Assembly: GCA_900543875.1 (NCBI GenBank)
Contig: UQSV01000002.1
Location: 1 to 58,304 of the forward strand
DNA: 58,304 nt
Source of the DNA: an uncultured Coriobacteriaceae bacterium
GTDB taxonomy: Bacteria > Actinomycetota > Coriobacteriia > Coriobacteriales > Atopobiaceae
Reading direction: 5' to 3'
Shown: positions 35,184 through 43,415 of the stretch, in pieces
How the letters are laid out: each line of letters starts with the position of its first letter
How positions within the stretch are numbered: the first letter of the stretch is position 1
The notes under the pieces: model-generated
The model's input: the letters and a program-made list of their open reading frames with translations, nothing else
What the model was told of the DNA's origin: nothing
The model's database searches: none
Position numbers and translations under genes: made by a program

Positions 35184-36668
35184 CTACGGGTTGCACCTCT
35201 TGCACGGGGTATACCCCTGCGACTCCGCCTCGGAGCGCGACATCGCCACGAGGCCGCTCGAGTTGCTCAGGCTCGAGCAGCCCTTGCGATGGTAGCGCTT
35301 GCCCTTGCCCGAGGCCGTCACGTACACCACGTCGCCCACCTGCTCGTCGCCGCTCACGCTCTGGCCGCCACCAGCCGCCGCGCCCGACGACTCGCCCGAG
35401 CCACCCGGGCTCGAACTGCTCGAACCGCCACTGGAGCCGCCTCCCGAGCCGGTGCCAGAGCCGTGCCCGATGGAGCGGCCGCTCTTGCCCGCGTCCTGGC
35501 TCGCCGCCTCGACGCTACCCTCGCGCTCGCACGTGACGCTCACCGTGGTGCCGTCCGAGGCGGCCGTGACGGTGCCGTTTACGCGCGTGCCGTACACGTG
35601 CGTGCCCACGCCCGCGAGCGCATCAAGCACCACCTGGGTGGGGTGGCCGTAGTTGTTCTGGCCGTAGGAGATGACGGCCGCGCTTGGGGTCAGCTTGCTC
35701 GCGAGCTCGGTGTCCATGCCCGAAGCGCTGCCGTGGTGGGCCACCTTGAGCACGTCAACATGGCCTGCCCCGCACAGCTTCTGGGCCTCGGCCGGGGCGT
35801 CCCCCGTAAAGAGGAACGTGCTGTTGCCGTAGGTCACCTTGATGATGGCCGAGTAGGCGTTGTCCTCGGAATAGCTCGCGCCCTGCTCGGGCCACAGGAG
35901 CTCGGCAGTATAGTTCTCCCCGCTCGCGACGGTGCGGCCGGCATAGCACGGCTCAATCGAAAGACCCTTGTCGGCAATGGCAGTGAGGAAGCGCGTGTAG
36001 GTCTTGGTCGAGCTGTTGACCTCGGGCGCCCAGACGCTGCGCACGTCCATGGTCGAGATGATCGTGTCGAGCCCACCGATGTGGTCGGCGTCAGGATGGG
36101 TGGCCACGAGCCAGTCGATCGTGTTGCGTCCATCGGTCGCAAGCTGGGACTTTACCGTACCGGCCTCGCCCGTGGGCGTGTCGATGAGCATGGTTTTGCC
36201 GTCGGGAAACTCGATGATGCTCGCGTCGCCCTGGCCCACGTCAACGAAGCGCACGACGAGGTTGTCGAGCGCGGGCGTGGCCGCGGGGGCCTCGGTCGTT
36301 GCGGGGGCCGTGGTCGCTGCGGCAGTCGAGGCTGCGGCGGTGGCGACCGCCGGGGCCGCCTGCTGCTGCGGGGACTTGCTGGGCGCGAGCGACCCCATGA
36401 GCAGCAGCGACACGAAGGCGCATGCGACGCCCGCGAGCACCTGCCGCACGACGGGAGGCCACGAGCCCACGCGCCTCACGAACTTGGAGTCGGGCGCCTG
36501 CTGGGCAAGCTTGCGCCAGCAGTAACGGACGAGGAACCACAGGCCCACGCCCGCGGCGGCGCACGCCACGAAGGCCAGGGCGTAAATGGCCAGGCACAGC
36601 AACACGAATGCCGCGCAATACCACAGGCAGCCCCGCTTCTTGTGAACGACGGTGATCTTCTTGCCCAT
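35184..36668 (-). CDS. membrane-anchored ComEC-like MBL-fold hydrolase
   Basis: A 494-aa protein; I chose ATG at 36668 (GGGGAG at 5 nt). Two N-terminal membrane helices (~13-48 and ~75-92) are followed by an Ala/Thr linker and an MBL domain starting VVRFVDVGQGDASIIE. Metal ligands are in ATHPDADHIGGLD, FTGDAPAEA and VAHHGSASGMD. Then comes a Ser/Gly-rich linker and a C-terminal ~45-residue domain, YVTASGKGKRYHRKGCSSL ending GYTPCKRCNP, a Cys/His metal-binding module often appended to secreted nucleases and MBL proteins. The catalytic domain is probably outside the cell. ComEC-type MBL domains act on DNA; a nuclease role is inferred. It is followed by DUF3006. Confidence 0.88.
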   Translation of the reverse strand: MGKKITVVHKKRGCLWYCAAFVLLCLAIYALAFVACAAAGVGLWFLVRYCWRKLAQQAPDSKFVRRVGSWPPVVRQVLAGVACAFVSLLLMGSLAPSKSPQQQAAPAVATAAASTAAATTAPATTEAPAATPALDNLVVRFVDVGQGDASIIEFPDGKTMLIDTPTGEAGTVKSQLATDGRNTIDWLVATHPDADHIGGLDTIISTMDVRSVWAPEVNSSTKTYTRFLTAIADKGLSIEPCYAGRTVASGENYTAELLWPEQGASYSEDNAYSAIIKVTYGNSTFLFTGDAPAEAQKLCGAGHVDVLKVAHHGSASGMDTELASKLTPSAAVISYGQNNYGHPTQVVLDALAGVGTHVYGTRVNGTVTAASDGTTVSVTCEREGSVEAASQDAGKSGRSIGHGSGTGSGGGSSGGSSSSSPGGSGESSGAAAGGGQSVSGDEQVGDVVYVTASGKGKRYHRKGCSSLSNSSGLVAMSRSEAESQGYTPCKRCNP

Positions 36669-36772
36669 ACGCACTCCCCTGTTCGGGCGAACCTGTCACT
36701 TGCTCCAGCATAGCCCTCCGCGATCCTTGCACTTTAGCGGAGAGCTATGATGGGCGGAGCGTGGGCAACGCA

Positions 36773-36985
36773 TCACAGCGCACGGCCAAGAATCAAAAGC
36801 AGGATGCCGTAGATGATTCCGGCCAGCACCGCCTTAAGCAGGGCTCGGGCCAGTGGGCTGCGCATCGGCTCAATCTCGGCATGCCCCGCCGCTTTGGCAC
36901 GGTGCCTGTCCAAGAGGTCGATTCCCAAATCGACAAGCAAGGTGCACAGGGTGACAAGAATCATCCTGGTAAGCAGTACTGTCAT
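36773..36985 (-). CDS. 70-aa putative two-helix membrane protein
   Basis: MTVLLTRMILVTLCTLLVDLG forms one hydrophobic segment and ALLKAVLAGIIYGILLLILG a second, joined by a charged loop. No strong ribosome-binding site is seen (GAAGG is 12 nt away), so the start and the gene itself are uncertain. It lies upstream of, and in the same direction as, the MBL gene. Confidence 0.4.
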   Translation of the reverse strand: MTVLLTRMILVTLCTLLVDLGIDLLDRHRAKAAGHAEIEPMRSPLARALLKAVLAGIIYGILLLILGRAL

Positions 36986-37170
36986 GACGCGTCACGGCCT
37001 TCGGCTCGGTCCTTTTGACTTGTCCCGATTCATCTGGGCATCCCGAATGTATCGCTCAACGCGGACATTAATCCAAAGGCAAGGTTGGCCCGGCCAGCCA
37101 CGCTTTTGTCGCGCGCCAGGGCGCACTTTGAGGCCATTAGCAGCCCGCATGGTCACAGAACCGGAGACGC

Positions 37171-37263
37171 ATGAACGACAGGAACCCACAGAAGGAGATC
37201 GAGCAGCTAACCGACGAGTGCTCGACGGCCGTTTTGCAGGGCGACGGCTCGACCAGAACTTAG
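37171..37263 (+). other. possible 30-aa peptide ORF; otherwise empty region
   Basis: ATG at 37171 with GGAG 4 nt before it encodes MNDRNPQKEIEQLTDECSTA plus ten residues. There is no promoter I can point to. The surrounding 36986-37379 contains nothing else I can support as a gene, RNA or repeat. Confidence 0.2.
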
Positions 37264-37379
37264 GGGCATCAACCTGCGTAGGCGCTCTGGAACCGAGCAC
37301 GCATTTGCCCTATGAGCCCAAGTGCCCCAAGCGGAGCAGGCCACCGAGCCGTTGAGCGCGGAAACAGCATCGAGACACG

Positions 37380-37409
37380 AAAAAGGCCATCGACTAAGTC
37401 GATGGCCTT
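37380..37409 (-). terminator. intrinsic terminator of tRNA-fMet
   Basis: A perfect 12-bp stem AAGGCCATCGAC/GTCGATGGCCTT (37383-37394 with 37398-37409) then TTTTTCG on the minus strand, 8 bp past the tRNA. Confidence 0.95.
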
Positions 37410-37416
37410 GAACATT

Positions 37417-37493
<77 letters not shown>

Positions 37494-37627
37494 CTGTGTA
37501 AGTGCGCGCTTGCGCAAGAAAGAAATATACGCGCCCTTCCCCACCGCGTCAACAATGTGAAGATATCTCCACAATTTGCTCGTCCAACAGAGGCAGCGGC
37601 GCGTCGAGCGGCAAAGCCGACGATACG

Positions 37628-37764
37628 CTAATCAGCTTTTTCGTGCTTTAAACGGGGCAGGCCAAGTAGAAGGGGCGACCACCGCGGTAAAACCCCAGTT
37701 GGCAGAAGCCCATTTGGCAGCCCTGCCAGGCCAACCGACAAACAAGCACGAATAAGTTGATTAG
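37628..37764 (+). repeat. 137-bp inverted-repeat element, copy 2
   Basis: The left end is CTAATCAGCTTTTTCGTGCT; the right end AAGCACGAATAAGTTGATTAG is its near reverse complement. Core AAGTAGAAGGGG at offset 37 and GGTAAAACCCCAGTTGGC at offset 59. Same length as the copies at 37881 and 43416. On the minus strand it encodes a chance peptide MPFYSSWRHTSTKK-like only in the neighbouring copy. Confidence 0.88.
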
Positions 37765-37880
37765 CCCCAGCAGGATCAGCGCCCGCCCAGCAAGCAACCC
37801 CAGCCCTCGTAAAGCGCGCGCAGGCCGCCCAGTACTCGCCCCGCAGACGCTCGACGTGGCGGTCACTCACCCGCAATGCG

Positions 37881-38017
37881 TTGATCAACTTTTTCGTGCT
37901 TGTATGGCGCCAGCTTGAGTAGAACGGCATAGCGCCCCTGTAAAGCTGCTGGTAAAAGGATTGGCGGCATCCCGACTACTTGACCGCGCCACATCTAAGT
38001 ACTCGAAAGCTGATTAG
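37881..38017 (+). repeat. 137-bp inverted-repeat element, copy 3
   Basis: The left end TTGATCAACTTTTTCGTGCT and the first 80 bp are nearly identical to the copy at 43416 (TGTATGGCGCCAGC, TGAGTAGAACGGCA, GCGCCCCTGTAAAGCTGC). The right end is AAGTACTCGAAAGCTGATTAG. It lies 50 bp before the LacI-type operators of the sugar cluster. Confidence 0.9.
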
Positions 38018-38069
38018 CACCCCGATGACCCTCGCACGCAAGCCCCGCCCACCGTTTAACCCATCTACG

Positions 38070-38104
38070 TGAACGTTCACCTAAATGAATAGTGAACGTT
38101 CACC
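38070..38104 (+). promoter_or_regulatory. two LacI-type operators GTGAACGTTCAC
   Basis: Two identical 12-bp perfect palindromes at 38070-38081 and 38093-38104, centres 23 bp apart (about two turns), 47 bp before the kdgK-like start. The central CG palindrome TGAACGTTCA is the shape bound by LacI-family repressors. The LacI gene at 42147-43238 is the nearest candidate. Its own promoter lacks this sequence, so the match is not proven. Confidence 0.82.
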
Positions 38105-38150
38105 TTCTCAGCGTTACGCTCGCCCTATGACACGCGGCGAAAGGGGCGCA

Positions 38151-39284
38151 ATGAACCTAAGAGGCACCGTCCTCGCATTTGGCGAGGTAATGATGAGGCT
38201 GTCTCCCAAAGACAACCTCCGCATCGAGCAAGCGACCGAGTTCGACGTTCGCTACGGCGGGGCCGAGGCGAACACCGCCATCTCGCTCGCCTGCCAGGGC
38301 GATTCCGCCGCATTCGTCTCGGTGGTGGCACCCAACCGCCTCGGCGACTGCGCCGTGCGTTCCATCTCCCAGTGGGGCGTCGATACCTCGCGCGTCGTTC
38401 GCCAGGGCGACCGCCTGGGAGCCTACGTCTTTGAGCTCGGTGCCTCGCAGCGCCCCAACGGCTGCGTCTACGACCGCAAGTACTCGGCCATCGCGCTCGC
38501 CACGCGCGATGCCTTCAACTGGCACGCCCTCCTCGACAACGTTGGCGTCTTCTACTTCTCGGGCGTCACGCCCGCGGTCTCGGCCGAGATGGCGGCCGCC
38601 TGCGCCGAGGCACTCGTCACCTGTCGCGAGCTGGGCATCACCACGGTCTGCGACCTCAACTACCGCGGCAAGCTCTGGACCCCGGCCCAGGCGCAGCAAA
38701 CCATGAAGTCGCTGCTACCGTTGGTCGATATCTGCATCGCAAACGACGAGGACGCCCCTGCCGCGCTTGGCATGGACTGCGTCTCGGGCTCGCTGCAAAA
38801 CGGCATCGCCGAGCTCGACTCCTATGAGAAGATGGCCCGCCTCATCTGCGACGAGTACGGCTGCAAGATGGTTGCCTCCGTCGTCCGCAACGTCCAGTGC
38901 GTGGAACGCTCCCAGTGGATGGGTCTGCTCTACGACGCCGAGCAAGGCGCCAGCTGGCGCTCGCAGGTCCACGACGCCCACGTCCTCGAGGGGGTCGGCG
39001 CGGGCGACGCCTTCAACGCGGGGCTCCTGCACGCCCTGCTCCACGACTTCGACGGCCAGCACGCCATCGACTACGCCATCGCCGTTGGCATGGGCGTCGA
39101 GTCCATGGCCGGCCACGGCGGAATCTTCGTCTTCCCCGCCATGGCCAACCCGCTGTGGGCCGTCGTCGCCCTCGTCGTTGGCTCCGTCCTGACCGGCGTC
39201 ATCTATGCCGTCATCAAGAAGAAGCCCGAGGAGGCCGAGCAGGTCGAAGAGGAAGTCACCGACGATCTCGACATCGACTTCTAG
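38151..39284 (+). CDS. PfkB-family KDG kinase fused to C-terminal tail of fructose-PTS EIIC
   Basis: A 377-aa open frame; ATG at 38151 after AAAGGGG. Residues 1 to ~315 are a 2-keto-3-deoxygluconate-kinase-type PfkB protein: start VLAFGEVMMRLSPKDNLRIE, YGGAEANTA, DLNYRGKLW, and the catalytic GVGAGDAFNAGLLHAL. From about residue 318 (MAGHGGIFVFPAMANPLWAV) the sequence is that of the last helix and acidic tail of a fructose-type PTS EIIC (GSVLTGVIYAVIKKK, then an E/D-rich end). Kinases of this family do not have a membrane segment. The catalytic Asp is kept, so the kinase may still work, tethered to the membrane. It reads as the product of an in-frame deletion between a kdgK gene and a PTS gene. 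An assembly join is the alternative. Confidence 0.85.
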   Translation: MNLRGTVLAFGEVMMRLSPKDNLRIEQATEFDVRYGGAEANTAISLACQGDSAAFVSVVAPNRLGDCAVRSISQWGVDTSRVVRQGDRLGAYVFELGASQRPNGCVYDRKYSAIALATRDAFNWHALLDNVGVFYFSGVTPAVSAEMAAACAEALVTCRELGITTVCDLNYRGKLWTPAQAQQTMKSLLPLVDICIANDEDAPAALGMDCVSGSLQNGIAELDSYEKMARLICDEYGCKMVASVVRNVQCVERSQWMGLLYDAEQGASWRSQVHDAHVLEGVGAGDAFNAGLLHALLHDFDGQHAIDYAIAVGMGVESMAGHGGIFVFPAMANPLWAVVALVVGSVLTGVIYAVIKKKPEEAEQVEEEVTDDLDIDF

Positions 39285-39299
39285 TCAGATCGAACCTGC

Positions 39300-39327
39300 G
39301 TGGGGCCGGCCTAGTCGCCGGCCCCAC
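39300..39327. other. hairpin after the kinase-EIIC fusion gene
   Basis: A perfect 11-bp stem GTGGGGCCGGC/GCCGGCCCCAC with 6-nt loop, no T-tract, 37 bp before the aldolase start. It may be an intercistronic stabiliser or a leaky terminator, and could be the original element downstream of the lost PTS gene. Confidence 0.6.
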
Positions 39328-39363
39328 CAATTAACAGACAGCTCCAAAGAAACAGAGGTACAC

Positions 39364-40248
39364 ATGCTAGTCTCCATGAAGTCCATCCTCGACGACGCCA
39401 GCAAGAACTACTACGGCGTCATGTCGATGAACAGCATCAACATTGAGATGGTCCGCGGCGGCATCGAGGCTGCAACCGAGGAGCACTCCCCCATCATCAT
39501 CCAGATGGGCCCCGGCCAGATCGCTAAGCACGCCCACATGTCCGAGATCGTCCCGGTCGTGAAGGAGCTCGCCGCGAAGGCCCCCATCCCCGTGGCCCTC
39601 AACCTCGACCACGGCTCCAAGCTCGACGACGAGATCGCCGCCATCCAGGCCGGCTTCACCAACGTCATGATCGACGCCTCGTCGCTGCCCTACGAGGAGA
39701 ACGTCCAGAAGACCAAGACCATCGTGTCGCTGGCCCACCCCATGGGCGTCTCCGTCGAGGCCGAGCTTGGCCACGTTGGCCAGGCGGCCGACGGCGACGG
39801 CATCACCGACGACCTGTACACCAACGTTGAGCAGGCCAAGGACTTTGTTGCACAGACCGGCTGCGACGCCCTCGCCGTTGCCATTGGCACCGCCCACGGC
39901 AACTACCCCAAGGGCTTCGTCCCCAAGCTCGACTTTGACCGCCTGCGCGAGCTCAAGGAGGCCCTGCAGATGCCGCTCGTCCTCCACGGCGGCTCCGGCT
40001 CGGGCGAGGAGAACCTGAGGAAGGCCGTTGCCGGCGGCATCAACAAGATCAACGTCTGTACCGACGCCTTCGCCGCCGCCAAGGCCGGCATGCTCGAACT
40101 TCTCGAGGAGAACCCCAACGCCGACTTCCTGGCCCTCCAGATGAAGGCCGAGGCCTCCGTCAAGGCGTTCGTCAAGGACTACATCCACATCATCGGCTCC
40201 AACGACCGCTACGCCTTCACCGACTTCGAGAGCGGCTCGCAGGAGTAG
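39364..40248 (+). CDS. class II fructose/tagatose-bisphosphate aldolase
   Basis: A 294-aa zinc aldolase of the FbaA/GatY/KbaY family. ATG follows AGAGG. Motifs are LNLDHGSKLDD (catalytic Asp and zinc His), MIDASSLPYEENV, VEAELGHVGQAADG, AIGTAHGNYPKG (zinc His) and LHGGSGSGEENLRKAVAGGI, with INVCTD near the end. Cleaves a ketose bisphosphate to dihydroxyacetone phosphate and an aldehyde. Context (KDG-kinase-like gene, RpiB/LacAB-like isomerase, lost fructose PTS) suggests a tagatose-, fructose- or hexulosonate-type pathway. Substrate stereochemistry is not readable. Confidence 0.9.
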   Translation: MLVSMKSILDDASKNYYGVMSMNSINIEMVRGGIEAATEEHSPIIIQMGPGQIAKHAHMSEIVPVVKELAAKAPIPVALNLDHGSKLDDEIAAIQAGFTNVMIDASSLPYEENVQKTKTIVSLAHPMGVSVEAELGHVGQAADGDGITDDLYTNVEQAKDFVAQTGCDALAVAIGTAHGNYPKGFVPKLDFDRLRELKEALQMPLVLHGGSGSGEENLRKAVAGGINKINVCTDAFAAAKAGMLELLEENPNADFLALQMKAEASVKAFVKDYIHIIGSNDRYAFTDFESGSQE

Positions 40249-40291
40249 CACGCACGACGACCACGCACGCAACCATCGAAGGGATTACGCA

Positions 40292-40960
40292 ATGAAGATC
40301 GCACTCATCCAGGAGTTCTCCCAGGCCGGCAAGAACGACATCATCCTTGGCACGCTCAAGAAGGTCGTTGAGCCGATGGGCCACACGGTCTACAACACGC
40401 TCATGAAGCAGATCGACAACCCCAAGGACCTCCCCGAGCTCTACCCGGCCGACAACCCCCGCCGCACCTACCTGCACATCGGCATCCAGGCCGCCCTGCT
40501 GCTCAACTCCGGCGCCGTCGACTTCGTCGTCACGGGCTGCGGCACCGGCCAGGGCGCCCTCATGAGCTGCAACATGTACCCGGGCGTCGTCTGCGGCTAC
40601 TGCATCGAGCCCACTGACGCGTACCTGTTCCTGCAGATCAACAACGGCAACTGCCTCTCGATCCCCTACGCCAAGGGCTTTGGCTGGGGCGCCGAGCTCA
40701 ACCTCGAGAACATCTTCACGCGCGCCTTTGGCTCCCCCAAGGGTCAGGGCTACCCCACGGCCAACAAGGCTTCGCAGAACCGCAACGCTGGCCTGCTCGA
40801 CGACTTCAAGCAGCGCGTCGCCAAGCCGCTGCCCGAGATCATCCGCTCGCTCGACCCGCAGTTCGTCAAGGAGGCCATCACGCCCGAGTTCCTCGCCTGC
40901 TTCGACGAGGGCTGCAAGGACCCCGAGCTCAAGGCCCTCGTCCACGAGTTCGTTGACTAG
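40292..40960 (+). CDS. RpiB/LacA/LacB-family sugar-phosphate isomerase
   Basis: A 222-aa protein starting MKIALIQEFSQAGKNDIILG. The RpiB/LacAB core reads DFVVTGCGTGQGALMSCNMY PGV (phosphate/substrate loop) with the downstream CGYCIEPTDAYLFLQINNGNCLS. It is longer than RpiB (~150 aa), with a C-terminal helical extension of ~70 residues, as in the DhaK-unrelated 'RpiB/LacA/LacB family' proteins found in actinobacterial and clostridial sugar operons. It isomerises an aldose and ketose phosphate. It lies 43 bp after the aldolase and is probably co-transcribed. Confidence 0.85.
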   Translation: MKIALIQEFSQAGKNDIILGTLKKVVEPMGHTVYNTLMKQIDNPKDLPELYPADNPRRTYLHIGIQAALLLNSGAVDFVVTGCGTGQGALMSCNMYPGVVCGYCIEPTDAYLFLQINNGNCLSIPYAKGFGWGAELNLENIFTRAFGSPKGQGYPTANKASQNRNAGLLDDFKQRVAKPLPEIIRSLDPQFVKEAITPEFLACFDEGCKDPELKALVHEFVD

Positions 40961-41010
40961 TTTCTCGTCTTAGCTTTACCCCCTCTCTCGCGGTGCCGTG
41001 GCACCGCGTT

Positions 41011-41047
41011 GGGGCGGCAGGGGCGCTCCCCTCGCACCTGCCGCCCC
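41011..41047 (+). terminator. probable terminator after the isomerase gene
   Basis: A perfect 11-bp stem GGGGCGGCAGG/CCTGCCGCCCC with a 15-nt loop, 50 bp past the isomerase stop. The following GTCCCTTGG is poor in T, so termination may be partial. Confidence 0.5.
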
Positions 41048-41127
41048 GTCCCTTGGGGCACCGTTTGCCCGGGCGCGCCGCACGTCGGCGCATCTGGGCA
41101 AGCAGTGCAGACACGTGAGGAGTTGCC

Positions 41128-41325
41128 ATGCAGACCTCTGAGTACCTTCAGCTTGGGCTCGTTGCGGTGGGGCTTGCAATCATCACCTGGGTGAAGATGT
41201 CCTACATGCGCCGCGCCCAGGTCGACCCGAGCGTCAACGCGTTCAGCCCGCGCGAGCACCACGCACGCGTACTCGCCTTTGGGCTCATCGCCATTGCCTT
41301 CGTCTTCGTCTTCTTCCCGTTCTAA
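41128..41325 (+). CDS. 65-aa two-helix membrane protein
   Basis: ATG at 41128 follows GAGGAG by 5 nt. The first hydrophobic segment is YLQLGLVAVGLAIITWV, the second ends the protein (VLAFGLIAIAFVFVFFPF), joined by a basic loop MRRAQ. No family is recognised. The next gene, also membrane-anchored, begins 88 bp later on the same strand, so the two may work together. Confidence 0.75.
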   Translation: MQTSEYLQLGLVAVGLAIITWVKMSYMRRAQVDPSVNAFSPREHHARVLAFGLIAIAFVFVFFPF

Positions 41326-41412
41326 CGGCCGGGTGCCGGCTCGCCCCGCAGCGCTGCGGATGTTGGGGCGCGCCGGCATCGCCCATCCGCCCAATCTCGA
41401 TTGGAGGGTCCC

Positions 41413-42024
41413 ATGACCGAGCTGCTCGTTGCCCTCTGCGCCGTCTTTCTCGTTGTCATGATCGGCAAGGCCTGGTTTGCCTGGCCCAGCTACCGTGGCA
41501 CCATCTACCAGCAGCTCTTTGGGAGCTTCCTCGAGTACTTCTGGAAGTACTCGGTGAGTCGCGACCTGTCGAGCTCGGGATACCTCGCAAGCAGAATCGG
41601 CAAGCACCGCCTGCTGTACAACTCCTATCGCGACCACGCGGGCCACGAGGCGGCGCAGTTTGTCACCGTCCTGAGCGAGCGCGGCCTTGCCTGCGTGTGC
41701 TGCATCCACACGAGCGGCGCCGTGACCGGCGGCGAGAACGGCGCCTGGCACATCGAGCGCGACGGCGTCACGAGGCCGCTGGGCTCGCCCCTCACCTACA
41801 TTCGCAAGCAGCAGAAGTTCCTCTCGAAGACCTTCGGCAAGCTTCCCGTCTCGTACGCCCTCTGCTTTGACGACGGCAGCGACCTCTCGGGCGTCAGCTG
41901 CCCCTACCCCGCTCTCTGCGCGAGCGGGGTGGTCGAGTACCTCGAGGGGCTTGGGGGCAGCGCCTCCGAGGCGCAGATCGAGGAGGCGTTCGAGAGCTTC
42001 AAGCGCACCGCGGGCATTGCGTAG
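41413..42024 (+). CDS. 203-aa membrane-anchored protein, possible NERD-like domain
   Basis: ATG at 41413 follows GGAGG by 5 nt. One N-terminal helix (LLVALCAVFLVVMIGKAWF) anchors a cytosolic domain. The domain carries VCCIHTSGAVTGGENGAWH and PLGSPLTYIRKQQKFL, a layout resembling the NERD nuclease-related domain (strand, G-x-I-x-G, aromatic, then N-P-x-x-Q). The acidic residues expected of an active PD-(D/E)XK site are not all present, so it may be inactive. This reading is tentative. Confidence 0.7.
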   Translation: MTELLVALCAVFLVVMIGKAWFAWPSYRGTIYQQLFGSFLEYFWKYSVSRDLSSSGYLASRIGKHRLLYNSYRDHAGHEAAQFVTVLSERGLACVCCIHTSGAVTGGENGAWHIERDGVTRPLGSPLTYIRKQQKFLSKTFGKLPVSYALCFDDGSDLSGVSCPYPALCASGVVEYLEGLGGSASEAQIEEAFESFKRTAGIA

Positions 42025-42049
42025 GGAAGGGTACGCAACCCGAATGCGA

Positions 42050-42089
42050 GGGGAGGGTCAGCCGCGCGGACGGCTGGCCCTCCCCTTTT
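42050..42089 (+). terminator. intrinsic terminator
   Basis: A 15-bp stem GGGGAGGGTCAGCCG with CGGCTGGCCCTCCCC (42050-42064 with 42071-42085; one G-T-type mismatch) then TTTT. It ends the 41413 gene and lies in the convergent gap with the LacI gene. Confidence 0.88.
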
Positions 42090-42146
42090 CGTTTGCTGCA
42101 GCCGAGCTCGAGGATTATGACGTGGGCGGCGCGAAGCCAGCGCCCG

Positions 42147-43238
42147 CTATGCGCTCACGCCGGCGAGGCGGCAGTACTGGGCAAGGTTGCTGCGAAAGAC
42201 GAGCTCGACGGGGCCCATCTGGACGCTCGGCTCGGGACGCTTGCCCCACAGCAGGTAGTCGCCCAGCGTCTTGGCGGCGCGATAGGCCATGCCCGAGGGG
42301 TCCTTGTACACGAGGTTCGTGAGCACGCCGCTCTCGAGGGCGTGGGCACTGCCCGGGAACAGGTCGCTGCCTATGGCACGCACGCCGCTTGCGGGCAGCT
42401 CGCCCAACACCCGTGAGGCCACCTCGGTTCCCACGGCAGAGACGCTGCAGACCAGCGCGGCCCCGCGTGCCTCGAGCGCCCGCGCCAGGTCGGAGCTCAG
42501 ACGCCCGACGTTTCCATGGGCACCGGGAATGCGCTCGACCTGGGCCGCGGGAGCAAGGGTCGCGAGCTCGGACTCGAACGCCTGGGCAACGAGGCGGTGC
42601 GAGTCGGTGCCCTCGTCGCCACTCAGGAGCAGGACGCGAGGAGTGTTGTCGCCCGCAACGAGATTGGCGGCCTGCTCGGCCATGAGGCAGCCCGCGGCAT
42701 GGTAGTCGGTGATGACGGCGCCCACGTGGTCGAGCTCCTCGCAGTCGCCGTCGAGCAGCAGAACCGACACGCCGGCCCTCGCGATGCGCTCGAGCGCATC
42801 CCTCTCGTCCCGCAAGGTGGGGGCAAAGGCAAGAAGCCCGCCAACGCTCTCCCCCGCGGCCAGGCGCCCCTCCAGCGACGCGAGCGCACGGGCGTAGCCG
42901 CCCAGCTCGAAGTCGACCGCCTCGAAGACGAGGCCCGTGTCGCGGGACTCGGCCACGTAGCGGCGGCAGCCCTCCCAAAGGTAGGCGTAGAAATAGCTGC
43001 CCTCCTCGCGCGAGGTGGGCAGGCACGCCACGACGCGAATGTCCTTGCGACTGAGGTTGGCGGCGCCCTCGTTGCGTCGATAGCCCATCTGATCTGCGGT
43101 CTTGAGAATCTTCTCGCGCATCTGGTCAGAGAGACCGGGCTTGCCCGTAATGGCCTTGTGGACCGTGTTGATGGACACGCCAAGCTTGGCGGCGATGTCG
43201 CGCATCGTCGCGCGACCCTGCGTCTTCGACTCGCCCAA
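42147..43238 (-). CDS. LacI-family transcriptional regulator
   Basis: A 363-aa repressor. I chose TTG at 43238, 5 nt after GAGGAG; the first residues read MGESKTQGRATMRDIAAKLG. The HTH is MRDIAAKLGVSINTVHKAITG (residues ~12-32), hinge region QMGYRRNEGAANL. The effector domain is a type I periplasmic-binding fold (VVACLPTSREEGSYFYAYLWEG, then ISD-like GAVITDYHAAGCLMAEQA). TVHKAI replaces the usual TVSRVL in the recognition helix, so its site may differ from standard LacI. Candidate sites are the palindrome next to its own start (43256-43280) and the GTGAACGTTCAC pair at 38070. Confidence 0.92.
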   Translation of the reverse strand: MGESKTQGRATMRDIAAKLGVSINTVHKAITGKPGLSDQMREKILKTADQMGYRRNEGAANLSRKDIRVVACLPTSREEGSYFYAYLWEGCRRYVAESRDTGLVFEAVDFELGGYARALASLEGRLAAGESVGGLLAFAPTLRDERDALERIARAGVSVLLLDGDCEELDHVGAVITDYHAAGCLMAEQAANLVAGDNTPRVLLLSGDEGTDSHRLVAQAFESELATLAPAAQVERIPGAHGNVGRLSSDLARALEARGAALVCSVSAVGTEVASRVLGELPASGVRAIGSDLFPGSAHALESGVLTNLVYKDPSGMAYRAAKTLGDYLLWGKRPEPSVQMGPVELVFRSNLAQYCRLAGVSA

Positions 43239-43255
43239 GCGTGCTCCTCTCGGAT

Positions 43256-43280
43256 GCCGGAATCGCGCTCGCATTCCGGC
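43256..43280. promoter_or_regulatory. operator-like palindrome GCCGGAAT-N9-ATTCCGGC
   Basis: A perfect 8-bp inverted repeat 18 bp upstream of the lacI-like TTG start. Its position fits autoregulation, but it could also be a structure in the leader. Confidence 0.55.
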
Positions 43281-43415
43281 CAATCACATATCACGTCCCA
43301 CGTTGTCGTACGGTAGCCGCGACAACAGTCAAAAGTGTACCCGACCCAGAAGGGCATGGACGCCAACCGAGCCCCACCGTGCCGTTGCCGCCCTCGAGCG
43401 CGCTCAAACACAAGG

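Noticed and set aside
37628..38017. T-box riboswitch (AGTA and AGAGA-like words in the 137-bp elements)
   Set aside because: No T-box sequence (TGGNACCGCG) or antiterminator follows, and no aminoacyl-tRNA or amino-acid gene is downstream.
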